Below, one piece after another: positions 8,285 to 20,534 of a stretch of 61,328 nt of DNA. The translations under genes were made by a program, and so were the position numbers. The first letter of the stretch is position 1. Every line of letters starts with the position of its first letter. The notes beneath the pieces are model-generated. The model searched no databases and had not been told where the DNA came from. It saw only the letters and a list, made by a program, of their open reading frames with translations. The stretch spans positions 1 through 61,328 of the forward strand of contig CADBQP010000065.1 in NCBI GenBank assembly GCA_902796835.1. The letters run 5' to 3'. This DNA comes from an uncultured Bacteroidales bacterium (GTDB lineage Bacteria > Bacteroidota > Bacteroidia > Bacteroidales > Bacteroidaceae).

Positions 8285-9222
8285 CAAAACTTGCCATCAT
8301 ATCGCCCTGCTACAACGAAGAAGACGTGCTCGAGCAATCTGCAGCCCGACTCACCACACTCTTCGACACACTCATCGCACAGGGCAGCCTGCATGCCGAC
8401 AGCAAAATATACTTTGTCAACGACGGCAGCACCGACCGCACATGGGAAATCATCGAGCGCCTGCACAAAGACAACCACTACGTGTGTGGCATCAACCTCA
8501 CCCATAATGTAGGCCACCAAAACGCCATCATGGCCGGCATGATGACCGTGCGCCGAAATTTCGACGCCGTCATCACCATCGACGCCGACCTTCAAGACGA
8601 CCTCGGCGCCATACCCCAGATGCTGGCAGCCCACGAGGCCGGAAGCGACGTGGTATATGGTGTGAAAGTCTCGCGCAAGGCCGACCCCGTGCTCAAGCGA
8701 ATGACGGCCATGGCCTTCTACAAGTTGCAGCGCCGCATGGGAGTGAACAGCGTATATAACCATGCCGACTACCGACTGCTCAGCCACAAGGCACTCGCCA
8801 TTCTCTCGGAATTCAAGGAGCGCAACCTCTATCTGCGAGGGCTCATCCCCCTCATGGGACTGCCCAGCGCCACCGTCGACGACGCCATCAGCGAGCGCAC
8901 GGCCGGCACCTCGAAATACACCTTCTCGAAGATGATGAACCTGGCCCTCGACGGCATCACATCGTTCTCGGTGAAACCCATTTTCGCCATCTTCTATCTG
9001 GGCATTTTCTTCCTCTTCATAAGCCTGCTCATAGCCATCTATGTAGTCCATGCACTCATTGTCCACACCGCCGCGCCAGGCTGGGCTTCGCTCATGCTCT
9101 CCACGTGGCTCGTGGGCGGATTCATACTCATGAGCATCGGCATCGTGGGCATATACATCGGGAAAATATACAACGAGGTGAAGCAACGGCCGCTCTATTC
9201 CGTAGAAAGCGTGCTCGAATAG
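8281..9222 (+). CDS. family 2 glycosyltransferase, GtrB/ArnC/DPM1-like
   Basis: 313 residues. The N-terminal GT-A domain has SPCYNEEDVL (8-17), VNDGSTDRT (46-54) and the metal site DADLQDD (101-107). Two C-terminal membrane helices (about 238-260 and 275-298) are typical of enzymes that load a sugar on undecaprenyl phosphate at the inner membrane. It overlaps the deacetylase gene by four bases and is followed 33 bases later by a GtrA flippase. The set fits loading, editing and flipping of one sugar for transfer outside the membrane. Confidence 0.88.
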   Translation: MTKLAIISPCYNEEDVLEQSAARLTTLFDTLIAQGSLHADSKIYFVNDGSTDRTWEIIERLHKDNHYVCGINLTHNVGHQNAIMAGMMTVRRNFDAVITIDADLQDDLGAIPQMLAAHEAGSDVVYGVKVSRKADPVLKRMTAMAFYKLQRRMGVNSVYNHADYRLLSHKALAILSEFKERNLYLRGLIPLMGLPSATVDDAISERTAGTSKYTFSKMMNLALDGITSFSVKPIFAIFYLGIFFLFISLLIAIYVVHALIVHTAAPGWASLMLSTWLVGGFILMSIGIVGIYIGKIYNEVKQRPLYSVESVLE

Positions 9223-9255
9223 CGCAGAGAACAGACCCGCCAAGCCACACACCAC

Positions 9256-9663
9256 ATGAAGCAACGCATAAACAACCTCTGGAGGCGCTGGCACACCGAC
9301 TTCTGGCGCATCTTCCGATTTGGCATCACCGGCACCGTTTCATCGCTCGTGCACTATGCTGCCTACTGCCTCATGCTGCTCGTGGCGGGCCCCAACCTTT
9401 CCTACACCGTGGGCTATGGCGTGGGGCTCATCTGCAACTACGTGCTCACCACCTACTTCACCTTCCACGAAGCCCCCACGCGACGCAACGCCGCCGGCTT
9501 CGTCATGAGCCACGTGCTCAACTACGCCCTCGAAATAGCCCTGCTCAACCTCTTCCTGTGGGTCGGCGCAAGCCAGTGGCTCGCACCCATCCTCGTCATG
9601 GTCGTCGTGGTGCCCATCAACTTCCTCATCCTGCGCTTTGTCTTCGTGGGAAGAGAGAAATGA
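9256..9663 (+). CDS. GtrA family membrane protein (probable lipid-linked sugar flippase)
   Basis: 135 residues with four predicted membrane helices and the family pattern RFGITGTVSSLVHYAAY near residue 22, NYVLTTYFTF near 61 and a final NFLILRFVFVGRE. GtrA proteins are thought to move polyprenyl-phosphate-linked sugars to the periplasmic face. It is the last gene of the deacetylase-GT2-GtrA operon and is closed by a strong terminator. Confidence 0.88.
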   Translation: MKQRINNLWRRWHTDFWRIFRFGITGTVSSLVHYAAYCLMLLVAGPNLSYTVGYGVGLICNYVLTTYFTFHEAPTRRNAAGFVMSHVLNYALEIALLNLFLWVGASQWLAPILVMVVVVPINFLILRFVFVGREK

Positions 9664-9697
9664 AGCAACAATCCACCACCCTATCGAGCAAAAGAAC

Positions 9698-9741
9698 AAA
9701 ACGCCCAAGCCAACGAAATGGAATGTTGGCTTGGGCGTTTT
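9698..9741. terminator. bidirectional terminator between convergent genes
   Basis: Perfect 17-bp stem (9698-9714 with 9725-9741, core ACGCCCAAGCCAAC) with A-run before and T-run after, so it can stop transcription from both the GtrA gene and the convergent glycosyltransferase gene. Confidence 0.85.
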
Positions 9742-9778
9742 CTCGATTCAGCCCTTGCAGAAGGCAAGAAGCCTTTGG

Positions 9779-11497
9779 CTACCTATCCTTCTCAAACTTA
9801 TATACCTGCATTTTGCGCTTGGGAGCATCATAGAGGTGGGAAAACCGATAGCCCCATTGCGAAAATTCCTCGCAACAAAGCTCCATGTCGGGCTGACTGA
9901 TGAGCAAGAAGCCCTCGAGCGGACGCTCCTTATAGAAGTTGCCGATGCGATTGTTCAGATAGAAGTTCACCTCGAAGAAGTGCACAGGGTCGCCCTTGGC
10001 CTTCACGCCCGCGTCGATATATTCATAGAGCGCGCCCTCGCCCTGAGGAGCCACACGGTCGATTTCGGCCGCGATTTCCTTCACCGACTTTGTGTTGAGC
10101 ACGGCTGGCGTATAAACCATGTCGACGGGCAGGTAAAGGGCAAACGTCATAAGCACAATGGCCCACACCGTGCGCCGGCCCGAGCGATTATGGCGCATGG
10201 CCAGCCACCACATCAGTCCCACGGCAAACGAGAGGGCAATGAGAAGCAACTGCCAAAGGCTGCCAATGTCCTCGAGCGCACGAAGCATGCGAAGATTGTC
10301 GGCCGCATGCTTGCCGTGGAATATGCCGTCGGGCACAAGGCCGGCCCTGAGCAGCAGGTAGGCCACAAAAAGCACAACCAGCAGCACACCCAGAAAATGG
10401 GCATAAAGCCGAAGCGCACGGGGCCGGAAGTCGGCCAGCCAAAGCATGTATTTGGCAATGAAATAGGCAATGAACGGATAGATGGGCATGAGATAGACGC
10501 TGCGCTTGCTCTGCGGAATGCAATAGAACACAAAGATGGCCACAATAGCCACGAGGCTATAGAGGTCTACATCGCTCATCGTCCTCACCTTTTGCCTCAG
10601 GCGACAGGCCCAGTCGGAAGCCGGACGCTTCAATCCCTTGTAGGAAAGGAAGAAGAGCGACACCACGAGCAAGAGGTTCCAGGGAATGTAGCCGCCCAGG
10701 AGCGTCACGAAATTATACCACCACGGATTGACACACGATTCGTAGGACATCGTGCTCGTCATGCGTCCAATGTTTTCCTCATACATCAGGTCGAGAAACT
10801 CCTGGCCGCCCTGCGCATAGGCCGCCCAGAACCACAGGGCATAGGGCAGCAGCGACAGCACTCCCCAAGCCACCATGAGGGCAAAAGCCCTGAAGAAATT
10901 CACACCGCGCAGCAACAAGAAAAGCCCCATGACCAGACAGGGAATAATACTCCCCACGGGGCCCTTGGTGAGTGTGCCCACAGCCATGAGCACAATGGCC
11001 ACCAGCGGCACACCGCGCATGCCTCGTTCATACCAAGAGTAAAGACTCAGCAGCGCGCCCACGGTGGCAGCCGTCAGCACCATGTCTACACGGCAGTTGG
11101 CCCCGGCCCGATGGAGCTCAAAGCTCGTAAAAGCCACAAAGGCCGTCAGCAGGGCCAATTCCGTAGCCCTGCGGCGGGCATAGAACACGAAGACGCCCAG
11201 CGTCATCAATATCAGCGCAATGGCCGATGGCAGTCGCGATGCCCCCTCGGTCACCTCGCCACGCACCAGACTCGCAGCAGCCACACACCAGTGGAAGAAG
11301 GGCGGCTTATAGGCCATCTCGCCGCCATTGTTGCGCGAGAGAATCCAATTGCCGTCAGAGAGCATGGCCTGGGCCACCACCGACTCGCGGGGCTCGCCCT
11401 TAGTGTGATAGTCTGAAAAGCCCAGATAGGGCAAGAGAGTCAGCGCACAAACAGCCAAAAGCAGCCAGAACACGCGCTTGTCGAGCATTTTATCCAT
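9779..11497 (-). CDS. ArnT-like family 39 glycosyltransferase
   Basis: 572 residues, about a dozen membrane helices. The first periplasmic loop has the conserved acidic motif (GFSDYHTKGEPRESVVAQAM, residues 26-45), then NGGEMAYKPPFFHW, typical of PMT/ArnT glycosyltransferases that use polyprenyl-phosphate sugars to modify lipid A, glycans or proteins. The C-terminal 150 residues form a soluble domain (about 430-572). It converges on the deacetylase-GT2-GtrA operon, which could supply its donor. Regulation is separate: its own promoter overlaps a 21-bp repeat array. The acceptor is not identifiable. Confidence 0.85.
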   Translation of the reverse strand: MDKMLDKRVFWLLLAVCALTLLPYLGFSDYHTKGEPRESVVAQAMLSDGNWILSRNNGGEMAYKPPFFHWCVAAASLVRGEVTEGASRLPSAIALILMTLGVFVFYARRRATELALLTAFVAFTSFELHRAGANCRVDMVLTAATVGALLSLYSWYERGMRGVPLVAIVLMAVGTLTKGPVGSIIPCLVMGLFLLLRGVNFFRAFALMVAWGVLSLLPYALWFWAAYAQGGQEFLDLMYEENIGRMTSTMSYESCVNPWWYNFVTLLGGYIPWNLLLVVSLFFLSYKGLKRPASDWACRLRQKVRTMSDVDLYSLVAIVAIFVFYCIPQSKRSVYLMPIYPFIAYFIAKYMLWLADFRPRALRLYAHFLGVLLVVLFVAYLLLRAGLVPDGIFHGKHAADNLRMLRALEDIGSLWQLLLIALSFAVGLMWWLAMRHNRSGRRTVWAIVLMTFALYLPVDMVYTPAVLNTKSVKEIAAEIDRVAPQGEGALYEYIDAGVKAKGDPVHFFEVNFYLNNRIGNFYKERPLEGFLLISQPDMELCCEEFSQWGYRFSHLYDAPKRKMQVYKFEKDR

Positions 11498-11530
11498 AAA
11501 GAGACAGAACTTTCAGTTTACGTTGCGCCG

Positions 11531-11562
11531 CAAAGATAAGAAAAACGCCGCAGTCGGACAAA
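11531..11562 (-). promoter_or_regulatory. promoter of the ArnT-like gene, overlapping the repeat array
   Basis: Minus strand TTTG (11562-11559), 20 bp, TATCTTTG (11538-11531): a full match to the Bacteroidetes promoter. The -33 TTTG is the complement of the CAAA that opens the repeat unit at 11559. Confidence 0.75.
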
Positions 11563-11642
11563 CAATCGCGGCAGTCGTGAAAAATATCGCCGAGCCCGTT
11601 GAAACGATCGCCGAACTTTTTCAAACAACCGGCTCAACCGTT
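11538..11642. repeat. 21-bp array, five units, between divergent promoters
   Basis: Units start at 11538, 11559, 11580, 11601 and 11622 with no indels. Cores read ACGCCGCAGTCG, ATCGCGGCAGTCG, TATCGCCGAGCCCG, GATCGCCGAAC and ACCGGCTCAACCG, each preceded by an A-rich AAAC/AAAA. The array fills the gap between the ArnT-like gene and serS. Confidence 0.75.
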
Positions 11643-11687
11643 TGAAACCCCTTTTTGGAAACTAAAGCGAAATGGCAGGAAGATTTC

Positions 11688-11718
11688 TTTGCCGACTGAC
11701 ACAGAATTTCTAACTTTG
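11688..11718 (+). promoter_or_regulatory. serS operon promoter
   Basis: TTTG (11688-11691), 19 bp, TAACTTTG (11711-11718), 31 bases before the serS ATG. Confidence 0.75.
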
Positions 11719-11749
11719 CACGTTAGAACAAGAAAACACAACATATCAT

Positions 11750-13024
11750 ATGCTTACCATAAAACAAATCACCGAAAACAAGGAGGCCGTAGTTCGCGGC
11801 CTCGAGAAGAAACATTTCGCCGACGCAGCCGCCGCCATCGACCGTGTGCTCGAATACAACGACATGCGCAAAAAGGCACAGGCCGAGCTCGACCAAACCC
11901 TTTCCGAACAGAAAGTGCTGGCCAAGAGCATAGGCCAGCTCATGAAAGAAGGCCGTCGCGACGAAGCCGAGAAGGCCAAAGAGCAAGTAGCGACCCTCAA
12001 AGACCGCTCGCGCGAACTGGAAGAAAGCATGAAGCGAACCCAAGAGGAACTCACCGCCCTGCTGCTCACCATTCCCAACGTGCCCTACGACCTCGTGCCC
12101 GAAGGCGCCACAGCCGAAGACAACCTCATCGTAAAGACAGGCGGCCACGACCTGCCGCTGCCCGAGAATGCACTGCCCCACTGGGAACTGGCAAAAAAAT
12201 ACAACCTCATAGACTTCGACCTGGGCGTGAAAATCAGCGGAGCCGGCTTCCCCGTATACATAGGCTGGGGAGCACGTCTGCAAAGAGCGCTCATCAACTT
12301 CTTCCTCGACGAGGCACGCGCCGCCGGATACGTCGAAATAATGCCGCCCACCGTGGTCAACGCCGCCTCGGGCTACGGCACCGGACAACTGCCCGACAAG
12401 GAAGGACAAATGTACCACTGCAACCTCGACGACCTCTATCTCATTCCCACAGCCGAGGTGCCCGTGACAAACATCTATCGCGACGTCATCATCGACGAGC
12501 GCGACCTCCCCATCAAGAACTGCGCCTACACACAGTGTTTCCGCCGCGAGGCAGGCTCCTACGGCAAAGACGTGCGCGGACTGAACCGGCTCCACGAATT
12601 CTCAAAAGTAGAACTCGTGCGCATCGACAAGCCCGAGCACTCCGAGCAGTCACACCAGGAAATGCTGGCCCACGTAGAAGGCCTGCTCCAAAAGCTCGAA
12701 CTGCCCTACCGCATCTTGCGGCTCTGCGGCGGCGACATGAGCTTCACGGCAGCCATCTGCTACGACTTCGAAGTATATAGCGAAGCACAGAAACGCTGGC
12801 TCGAAGTGAGCTCCGTCTCCAACTTCGACACCTATCAGGCCAACCGCCTGCACTGCCGCTATCGCAATGCCGACAAGAAAATAGAGCTGTGCCACACCCT
12901 CAACGGATCGGCACTGGCACTGCCCCGCATCGTGGCCGCACTGCTCGAAGACTTCCAGACACCCGACGGCATACGCATACCAAAAGCCCTGCAACCCTAC
13001 ATGGGCACCGACATCATCAGATAA
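11750..13024 (+). CDS. serS: serine--tRNA ligase
   Basis: 424 residues, the normal length. The N-terminal 110 residues are the antiparallel coiled-coil arm that holds the tRNA-Ser variable arm (MLTIKQITENKEAVVRGL...). The class II catalytic core follows, with motif 2 around FRREAGSYGKDVRGLNRLHEF and motif 3 near LNGSALALPRIVAALLE. It charges tRNA-Ser with serine in the cytoplasm. It leads a probable operon serS-ruvX-def-TPR with gaps of 13, 4 and 6 bases. Confidence 0.98.
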   Translation: MLTIKQITENKEAVVRGLEKKHFADAAAAIDRVLEYNDMRKKAQAELDQTLSEQKVLAKSIGQLMKEGRRDEAEKAKEQVATLKDRSRELEESMKRTQEELTALLLTIPNVPYDLVPEGATAEDNLIVKTGGHDLPLPENALPHWELAKKYNLIDFDLGVKISGAGFPVYIGWGARLQRALINFFLDEARAAGYVEIMPPTVVNAASGYGTGQLPDKEGQMYHCNLDDLYLIPTAEVPVTNIYRDVIIDERDLPIKNCAYTQCFRREAGSYGKDVRGLNRLHEFSKVELVRIDKPEHSEQSHQEMLAHVEGLLQKLELPYRILRLCGGDMSFTAAICYDFEVYSEAQKRWLEVSSVSNFDTYQANRLHCRYRNADKKIELCHTLNGSALALPRIVAALLEDFQTPDGIRIPKALQPYMGTDIIR

Positions 13025-13037
13025 AACCACCCAAGTC

Positions 13038-13451
13038 ATGGCACGACTGCTCTCCATCGACTATGGCAAACGCCGCTGCGGAATAGCCGTGAGCGACCCA
13101 CTCAAACTCATTGCCGGCGGACTATGCACCGTGGCCACCCACGAACTCACAAACTTCCTGAAAGACTATTTTCAGAAAGAAGACGTAGAAGCCGTGGTGC
13201 TGGGGCTGCCCACACAAACCAGCGGACAAGCCTCGGAAAACCAGCAGCGAGTGAGGCAATTTGCAGCCAGCTTCACAAAGCAGTTTCCCCACATACCGCT
13301 CCACTTCTACGACGAGCGCTTCACCAGTGTCATAGCCCATCGCGCCATGCTCGAAGGCGGACTCAAAAAGAGCCGGCGCCAAGACAAGGCACTCGTTGAC
13401 GAAATCAGCGCATGCATCATACTCGAAGACTACATGCAACACCACCAATAA
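13038..13451 (+). CDS. ruvX: RuvX/YqgF Holliday junction resolvase-like protein
   Basis: 137 residues with the RNase H-like YqgF fold: [17 protein letters not shown] at residues 4-20 with the first catalytic Asp, VLGLPT near 54, and YDERFTSV near 91. In E. coli YqgF/RuvX takes part in 16S rRNA 5'-end processing; a junction-resolving role has also been proposed. It sits 13 bases after serS and 4 bases before def. Confidence 0.93.
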   Translation: MARLLSIDYGKRRCGIAVSDPLKLIAGGLCTVATHELTNFLKDYFQKEDVEAVVLGLPTQTSGQASENQQRVRQFAASFTKQFPHIPLHFYDERFTSVIAHRAMLEGGLKKSRRQDKALVDEISACIILEDYMQHHQ

Positions 13452-13455
13452 ACAC

Positions 13456-14016
13456 ATGATACTACCCATCTACACCTACGGACAAAGCGTGCTGCGCAAG
13501 CAAGCCGAAGACATAGCCCCCGACTATCCCGAACTCAAAGAACTCATCGCCAACATGTTTGAAACGATGAACAAGAGCGAAGGCGTAGGGCTCGCAGCGC
13601 CACAGATAGGACTACCCATCCGCGTAGTAGTCATCACACTCGACCCACTCAAGGAAGACTTCCCCCAATATGCCGGATTCAACCACGCATACATCAACCC
13701 ACACATCCTCGAAGTCGACGAGAAAGCAGGCACCGAAACCCTCGAAGAAGGGTGCCTGAGCCTGCCCGGAGTGCACGAGCCAGTGAAGCGGCCCAAACGC
13801 ATCCGAGTGGAATGGCTCGACGAAGAAATGCAGCCACACAACGAATGGGTGGACGGCTATCTGGCACGAGTCATGCAACACGAGTTCGACCACCTCGAAG
13901 GCACACTCTTCACCGACCGCATATCGCCACTGAGAAAACAAATGGTGAAAAAGAAACTCTCGGCCATGGCCAAAGGAAAAGTGAGTTGCAGCTACAAAAT
14001 AAAGCCAGCCCACTAA
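13456..14016 (+). CDS. def: peptide deformylase
   Basis: 186 residues from ATG 13456 ([15 protein letters not shown]). All three family motifs are intact: [10 protein letters not shown] (43-52), EGCLSLPG (98-105) with metal ligand Cys100, and HEFDH (142-146) giving His142, catalytic Glu143 and His146. It removes the formyl group from new polypeptides. Third gene of the serS operon. Confidence 0.97.
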   Translation: MILPIYTYGQSVLRKQAEDIAPDYPELKELIANMFETMNKSEGVGLAAPQIGLPIRVVVITLDPLKEDFPQYAGFNHAYINPHILEVDEKAGTETLEEGCLSLPGVHEPVKRPKRIRVEWLDEEMQPHNEWVDGYLARVMQHEFDHLEGTLFTDRISPLRKQMVKKKLSAMAKGKVSCSYKIKPAH

Positions 14017-14022
14017 CACACC

Positions 14023-16023
14023 ATGACCCCACTTCTCACAACCCTCCGTCGCTATCAACGCAGGCTCGGCCTGAGTCTGCGGCAGAGGGTTGTGGCATTT
14101 TTATGCCTCACAGGCACCATAGCCGCCAGCCCACAGGTAAACACAGACAACGTAGTCCTCATGGGGCGCGCCGCCCTCAGCCTTTCCGACAACCTCACGG
14201 CCATACGCTACTTCAGTCAGGCCATCGAGTCGAAGCCCTATCTGGCCGCCGCCTGGTACTACAGAGCCTACGCCAAGTTCCAGCTCGACGACTACGAAGG
14301 AGCCCTTGCCGACTGCAACGAAAGCATACGCCTCAACCCCTACATCGTAGAAGTCTATCAGCTCAGGGGCCTCTGCCACATACGCACCGACAGCACAGCT
14401 CGCGCCATTGCCGACTATGACCGCGTGTTGAGCGAACTGCCCAACGACCAAAATGCACTCTACAACCGCGCCATCTGCCACCTTGAGCTCAAAAACTACG
14501 ACGAGGCCGACAAAGGCATCGACCAAGTGCTACACCGATGGCGAAACTACCGCAACGCCTATCTGGTGAAAGCACAAATAAACCTCGAGCGAAACGACAC
14601 GCTCAAGGCCGTGGCATGGATGGACAGCCTGCTGCAACTCAATCAACGCGAACCGCAAGCCTGGTCGTTCAAGGGCTCCTATGCCCTCGCCCACCAAAAC
14701 TATGCCGACGCCGATTCCTTCTTCACTCGCGCCATCAGCTACCAGCCAGAGCGCTACGAGCCCTATATGGGACGCGCCCAGGCACGCAATGCCGTCAGTC
14801 GATTTGGCGATGCCATCAGCGACTACGATGCCGTGATCAACATGGTGCCCGAACACTTCGTGGCCCACTACAACCGAGGGCTGCTCCGCGCCCTCGTAGG
14901 CGACAACAACCGCGCCATCAGCGACTTCGACTTCGTGCTCAAACAAGAGCCCGACAACACGCTGGCCCTCTACAACCGCGCACAATTGCGCGAAGAAACC
15001 GGAAACCTGCGCGGCGCCATTGCCGACTACACACGGCTTCTGAAAGAATATCCCCACTTCACCTACGGCTATGCCGCACGTGCCCGATTGCGACGCAAAG
15101 TGGGCGACAACAGGGGCGCACTGGCCGACGAAACCATCGTGGCACGATCGAACCTCGACCTCGCCTTCGGACAAAAGCGCCGACGCCCGGTCAAAGAAGT
15201 GCGCCGACGAAGCGACCATGAGCTCGAAAACTACCAGCAACTCATGGAAGACGACTCCGACACCGTGCGCTTCATTGGCGGAGACATGTATGGAAAAGTG
15301 CAAAACCTGCCCGCCGAGCGCAAACCACTGCCACAATTTGCACTGTCGCTCCACATCGTACCCGCCAAAGGCTACCACAGCGTGGCCTACTTGCCCGAAG
15401 TTGACGCCATTAACCGACATCACCACATCTCACGCCCCATGCAACTCACGGCCGAGCCACTGCTCTCCGAACAGCCACTGCCCGAAAGCGACATTGTGCT
15501 GCTTGCCGACGACAGCCCCACCCGCAACGTCGACACCATGCTGCTGCGCTCAGCCTACGAGTTCGACCGCTACAACCTCACGGCAGCCCTGCGCTGGGCC
15601 GAAGCCGCTGTGGGCGCCGACTCGCTCAACATGCTTGCCTATATGCAGCGCGCCGCAGTGCTAACCAGCCTGCACAGCACCACCACCCTGGCCCTGCAAG
15701 AAAGCGACGCGCCACGCATGGCATACATCGCACTGGCGCTCTCCGACCTCGAGCAAGCCGCAAAACTGCAGCCGGGATGCGTGCTCATATATTATAACAA
15801 GGCGTGTCTGCTCGCAGCCACAGGGCGCAACGAGGCAGCCCTCGAGGCCCTCAATACCGCCATCGGCATGGACAACCGAATGGCCGAAGCATACTACAAC
15901 CGCGCCCTGCTCCACATGCAGGCACAACGCACAACCGAGGCCGCAGCCGACTTTTCGCAGGCAGGAGCCCTGGGACTATACAAGGCCTACAACCTGCTCA
16001 AACAGCTGCGCAGCGAAAAATAG
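14023..16023 (+). CDS. tetratricopeptide repeat protein
   Basis: 666 residues. A hydrophobic N-terminal stretch (about 24-36, RVVAFLCLTGTIAAS) may be a signal peptide or anchor. From residue 40 to about 365 there are consecutive TPR units with patterns such as AAWYYRAYAKFQLDDYEGALADCNES and ALYNRAICHLELKNYDEA; a linker of about 150 residues follows, and more TPRs lie at the C-terminus (about 505-660). Such repeats mediate protein-protein contact. It follows def by six bases. No enzymatic domain is seen and the partner is unknown. Confidence 0.85.
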   Translation: MTPLLTTLRRYQRRLGLSLRQRVVAFLCLTGTIAASPQVNTDNVVLMGRAALSLSDNLTAIRYFSQAIESKPYLAAAWYYRAYAKFQLDDYEGALADCNESIRLNPYIVEVYQLRGLCHIRTDSTARAIADYDRVLSELPNDQNALYNRAICHLELKNYDEADKGIDQVLHRWRNYRNAYLVKAQINLERNDTLKAVAWMDSLLQLNQREPQAWSFKGSYALAHQNYADADSFFTRAISYQPERYEPYMGRAQARNAVSRFGDAISDYDAVINMVPEHFVAHYNRGLLRALVGDNNRAISDFDFVLKQEPDNTLALYNRAQLREETGNLRGAIADYTRLLKEYPHFTYGYAARARLRRKVGDNRGALADETIVARSNLDLAFGQKRRRPVKEVRRRSDHELENYQQLMEDDSDTVRFIGGDMYGKVQNLPAERKPLPQFALSLHIVPAKGYHSVAYLPEVDAINRHHHISRPMQLTAEPLLSEQPLPESDIVLLADDSPTRNVDTMLLRSAYEFDRYNLTAALRWAEAAVGADSLNMLAYMQRAAVLTSLHSTTTLALQESDAPRMAYIALALSDLEQAAKLQPGCVLIYYNKACLLAATGRNEAALEALNTAIGMDNRMAEAYYNRALLHMQAQRTTEAAADFSQAGALGLYKAYNLLKQLRSEK

Positions 16024-16054
16024 AAAGCCTTGTGCAAAGAAATCTAACCACTGA

Positions 16055-19176
<3,122 letters not shown>

Positions 19177-19177
<1 letters not shown>

Positions 19178-19239
19178 AAACTGTTGAGCCAACTCTTAAA
19201 ACTATCTCCGAGCTAATTTCAACAAGCTCGGAGATAGTT
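19177..19239. repeat. 21-bp array, three units, between convergent genes
   Basis: Units start at 19177 (GAAACTGTTGAGCC...), 19198 (AAAACTATCTCCGAG...) and 19219 (TCAACAAGCTCGGAG...), spaced exactly 21. The first unit begins on the last base of the lacZ stop codon. Confidence 0.75.
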
Positions 19240-19241
19240 TT
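19198..19241. terminator. terminator hairpin built from two repeat units
   Basis: A perfect 17-bp stem (19198-19214 with 19225-19241) flanked by A-run and T-run, 20 bases after the lacZ stop. The two arms are adjacent 21-bp repeat units. Confidence 0.85.
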
Positions 19242-19264
19242 CTTTTAGGAAGCTCACAAAAAAA

Positions 19265-19312
19265 AGGCCGTGCCAACGGAATGTCTGATTTCGGACATCG
19301 TTAGCACGGCCT
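19265..19312 (-). terminator. ackA terminator
   Basis: Stem AGGCCGTGC (19265-19273) with 19304-19312, extended by AACG/CGTT and an inner ATGTC/GACAT pairing. On the minus strand the stem is followed by a run of T, 17 bases after the ackA stop. Confidence 0.8.
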
Positions 19313-19328
19313 GCCGTTTGAAAGGGAA

Positions 19329-20519
19329 TTATACCAGCGCCAGGGTGTCGCGGGCTATGAGCAATTCCTCGTCTGTGGGAATTACACACACAGTGACCTT
19401 GCTGTCGGGCGCCGAAATAACGGCCTCCTCGCCATTCACCTGCCTGTTTTTCTCCACATCGAGCTTAATGCCCAGATACTCCATGTCGGTGAGCGCTCCC
19501 TCGCGCACATCCCACTGGTGTTCGCCCACACCGGCCGTAAAGACGATGATGTCAACGCCTCCCATGGCGGCCGAGTAGCTGCCAATGTACTTCTTGATGC
19601 GGTAGTTGTACATTTCGAGGGCAATCTTGCAACGCTCGTTGCCAGCCTCTATGGCAGCGCCCACTTCGCGCATGTCGCTCGAAACTCCTGTAAAGCCCAT
19701 CATGCCGCTCTTCTTGTTCAGAAGGTCGTTGGCCTCGTGGGTGGTGAGACCTTCCTTTTCCATAATGGTGAGAATGGCGCTCGAATCGATGTCGCCCGTG
19801 CGAGTGCCCATCATAAGGCCCTCGAGCGGAGTGAGACCCATGGAGGTATCGACACACTTGCCGTACTTCACGGCGCTGATCGAGGCTCCGTTGCCAATGT
19901 GGCAGGTAATGATTTTCTTTGTCGTCACGTCCACACCCAAGTATTCGCCCACGCGTGCCGTCACGAAGCGGTGGCTCGTGCCATGGGCGCCGTAGCGGCG
20001 AATGTGATAGTCAGTATAGTACTTATAAGGCAGTGCATAATAGAAAGCCTTGGGGGGCATGGTTTGATGGAAGGCCGTGTCGAACACAAACACCTGCTTC
20101 AGGTTGGGCAGCAGTGCCTTCACAGCTTCGTAGCCCTTGAGGTGGGCAGGACTGTGAAGGGGCGCCAGTCCCATGAAGGGCTTCCAGCCTTCGAGCATCT
20201 GAGGCGTGACCACCTGACTCTCCGTATAGGTTCCGCCAGCCACAATGCGGTGGCCGGCCGCGCCGATCTCGTCGAGACTCTTGATGGCTCCCACTTCGGG
20301 GCTGAGCAAGGTGTCGAACATGAGGCGTATGCCTTCGGTGTGAGTGGGCAGAGAAGCCATTTTCTTCACGGTTTCGCCGTTGGGAAGCTTGTATTTAATA
20401 AAAGCGCCCTCAAGGCCAATTTTTTCAATGCCGCCCTGGGCCAGCACTTCTTCGCCGTTCATTTCATAAAGTTTGTACTTTATCGATGAACTGCCGCAGT
20501 TTACTACGAGTATCTTCAT
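19329..20519 (-). CDS. ackA: acetate kinase
   Basis: 396 residues, normal length. The N-terminal signature VVNCGSSSIKYKLYE and later GAHGTSHRF, CHIGNGASISAV and GTRTGDID motifs are all typical. It converts acetyl phosphate and ADP to acetate and ATP, or the reverse. It is 15 bases downstream of pta, so the pair forms the acetate fermentation operon. Confidence 0.97.
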   Translation of the reverse strand: MKILVVNCGSSSIKYKLYEMNGEEVLAQGGIEKIGLEGAFIKYKLPNGETVKKMASLPTHTEGIRLMFDTLLSPEVGAIKSLDEIGAAGHRIVAGGTYTESQVVTPQMLEGWKPFMGLAPLHSPAHLKGYEAVKALLPNLKQVFVFDTAFHQTMPPKAFYYALPYKYYTDYHIRRYGAHGTSHRFVTARVGEYLGVDVTTKKIITCHIGNGASISAVKYGKCVDTSMGLTPLEGLMMGTRTGDIDSSAILTIMEKEGLTTHEANDLLNKKSGMMGFTGVSSDMREVGAAIEAGNERCKIALEMYNYRIKKYIGSYSAAMGGVDIIVFTAGVGEHQWDVREGALTDMEYLGIKLDVEKNRQVNGEEAVISAPDSKVTVCVIPTDEELLIARDTLALV

Positions 20520-20534
20520 TGCTGTAAGTTTTAT

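Noticed and set aside
7499-11497. Naming the four glycan genes arnD, arnC, arnE/F and arnT
   Set aside because: The domains agree only at family level. No UDP-glucuronate-processing arnA or arnB homologue is in the window, so the specific L-Ara4N route is unsupported.
11538-11642. 21-bp arrays as CRISPR
   Set aside because: Units are contiguous and degenerate with no unique spacers, arrays are short and scattered, and no cas gene is present.
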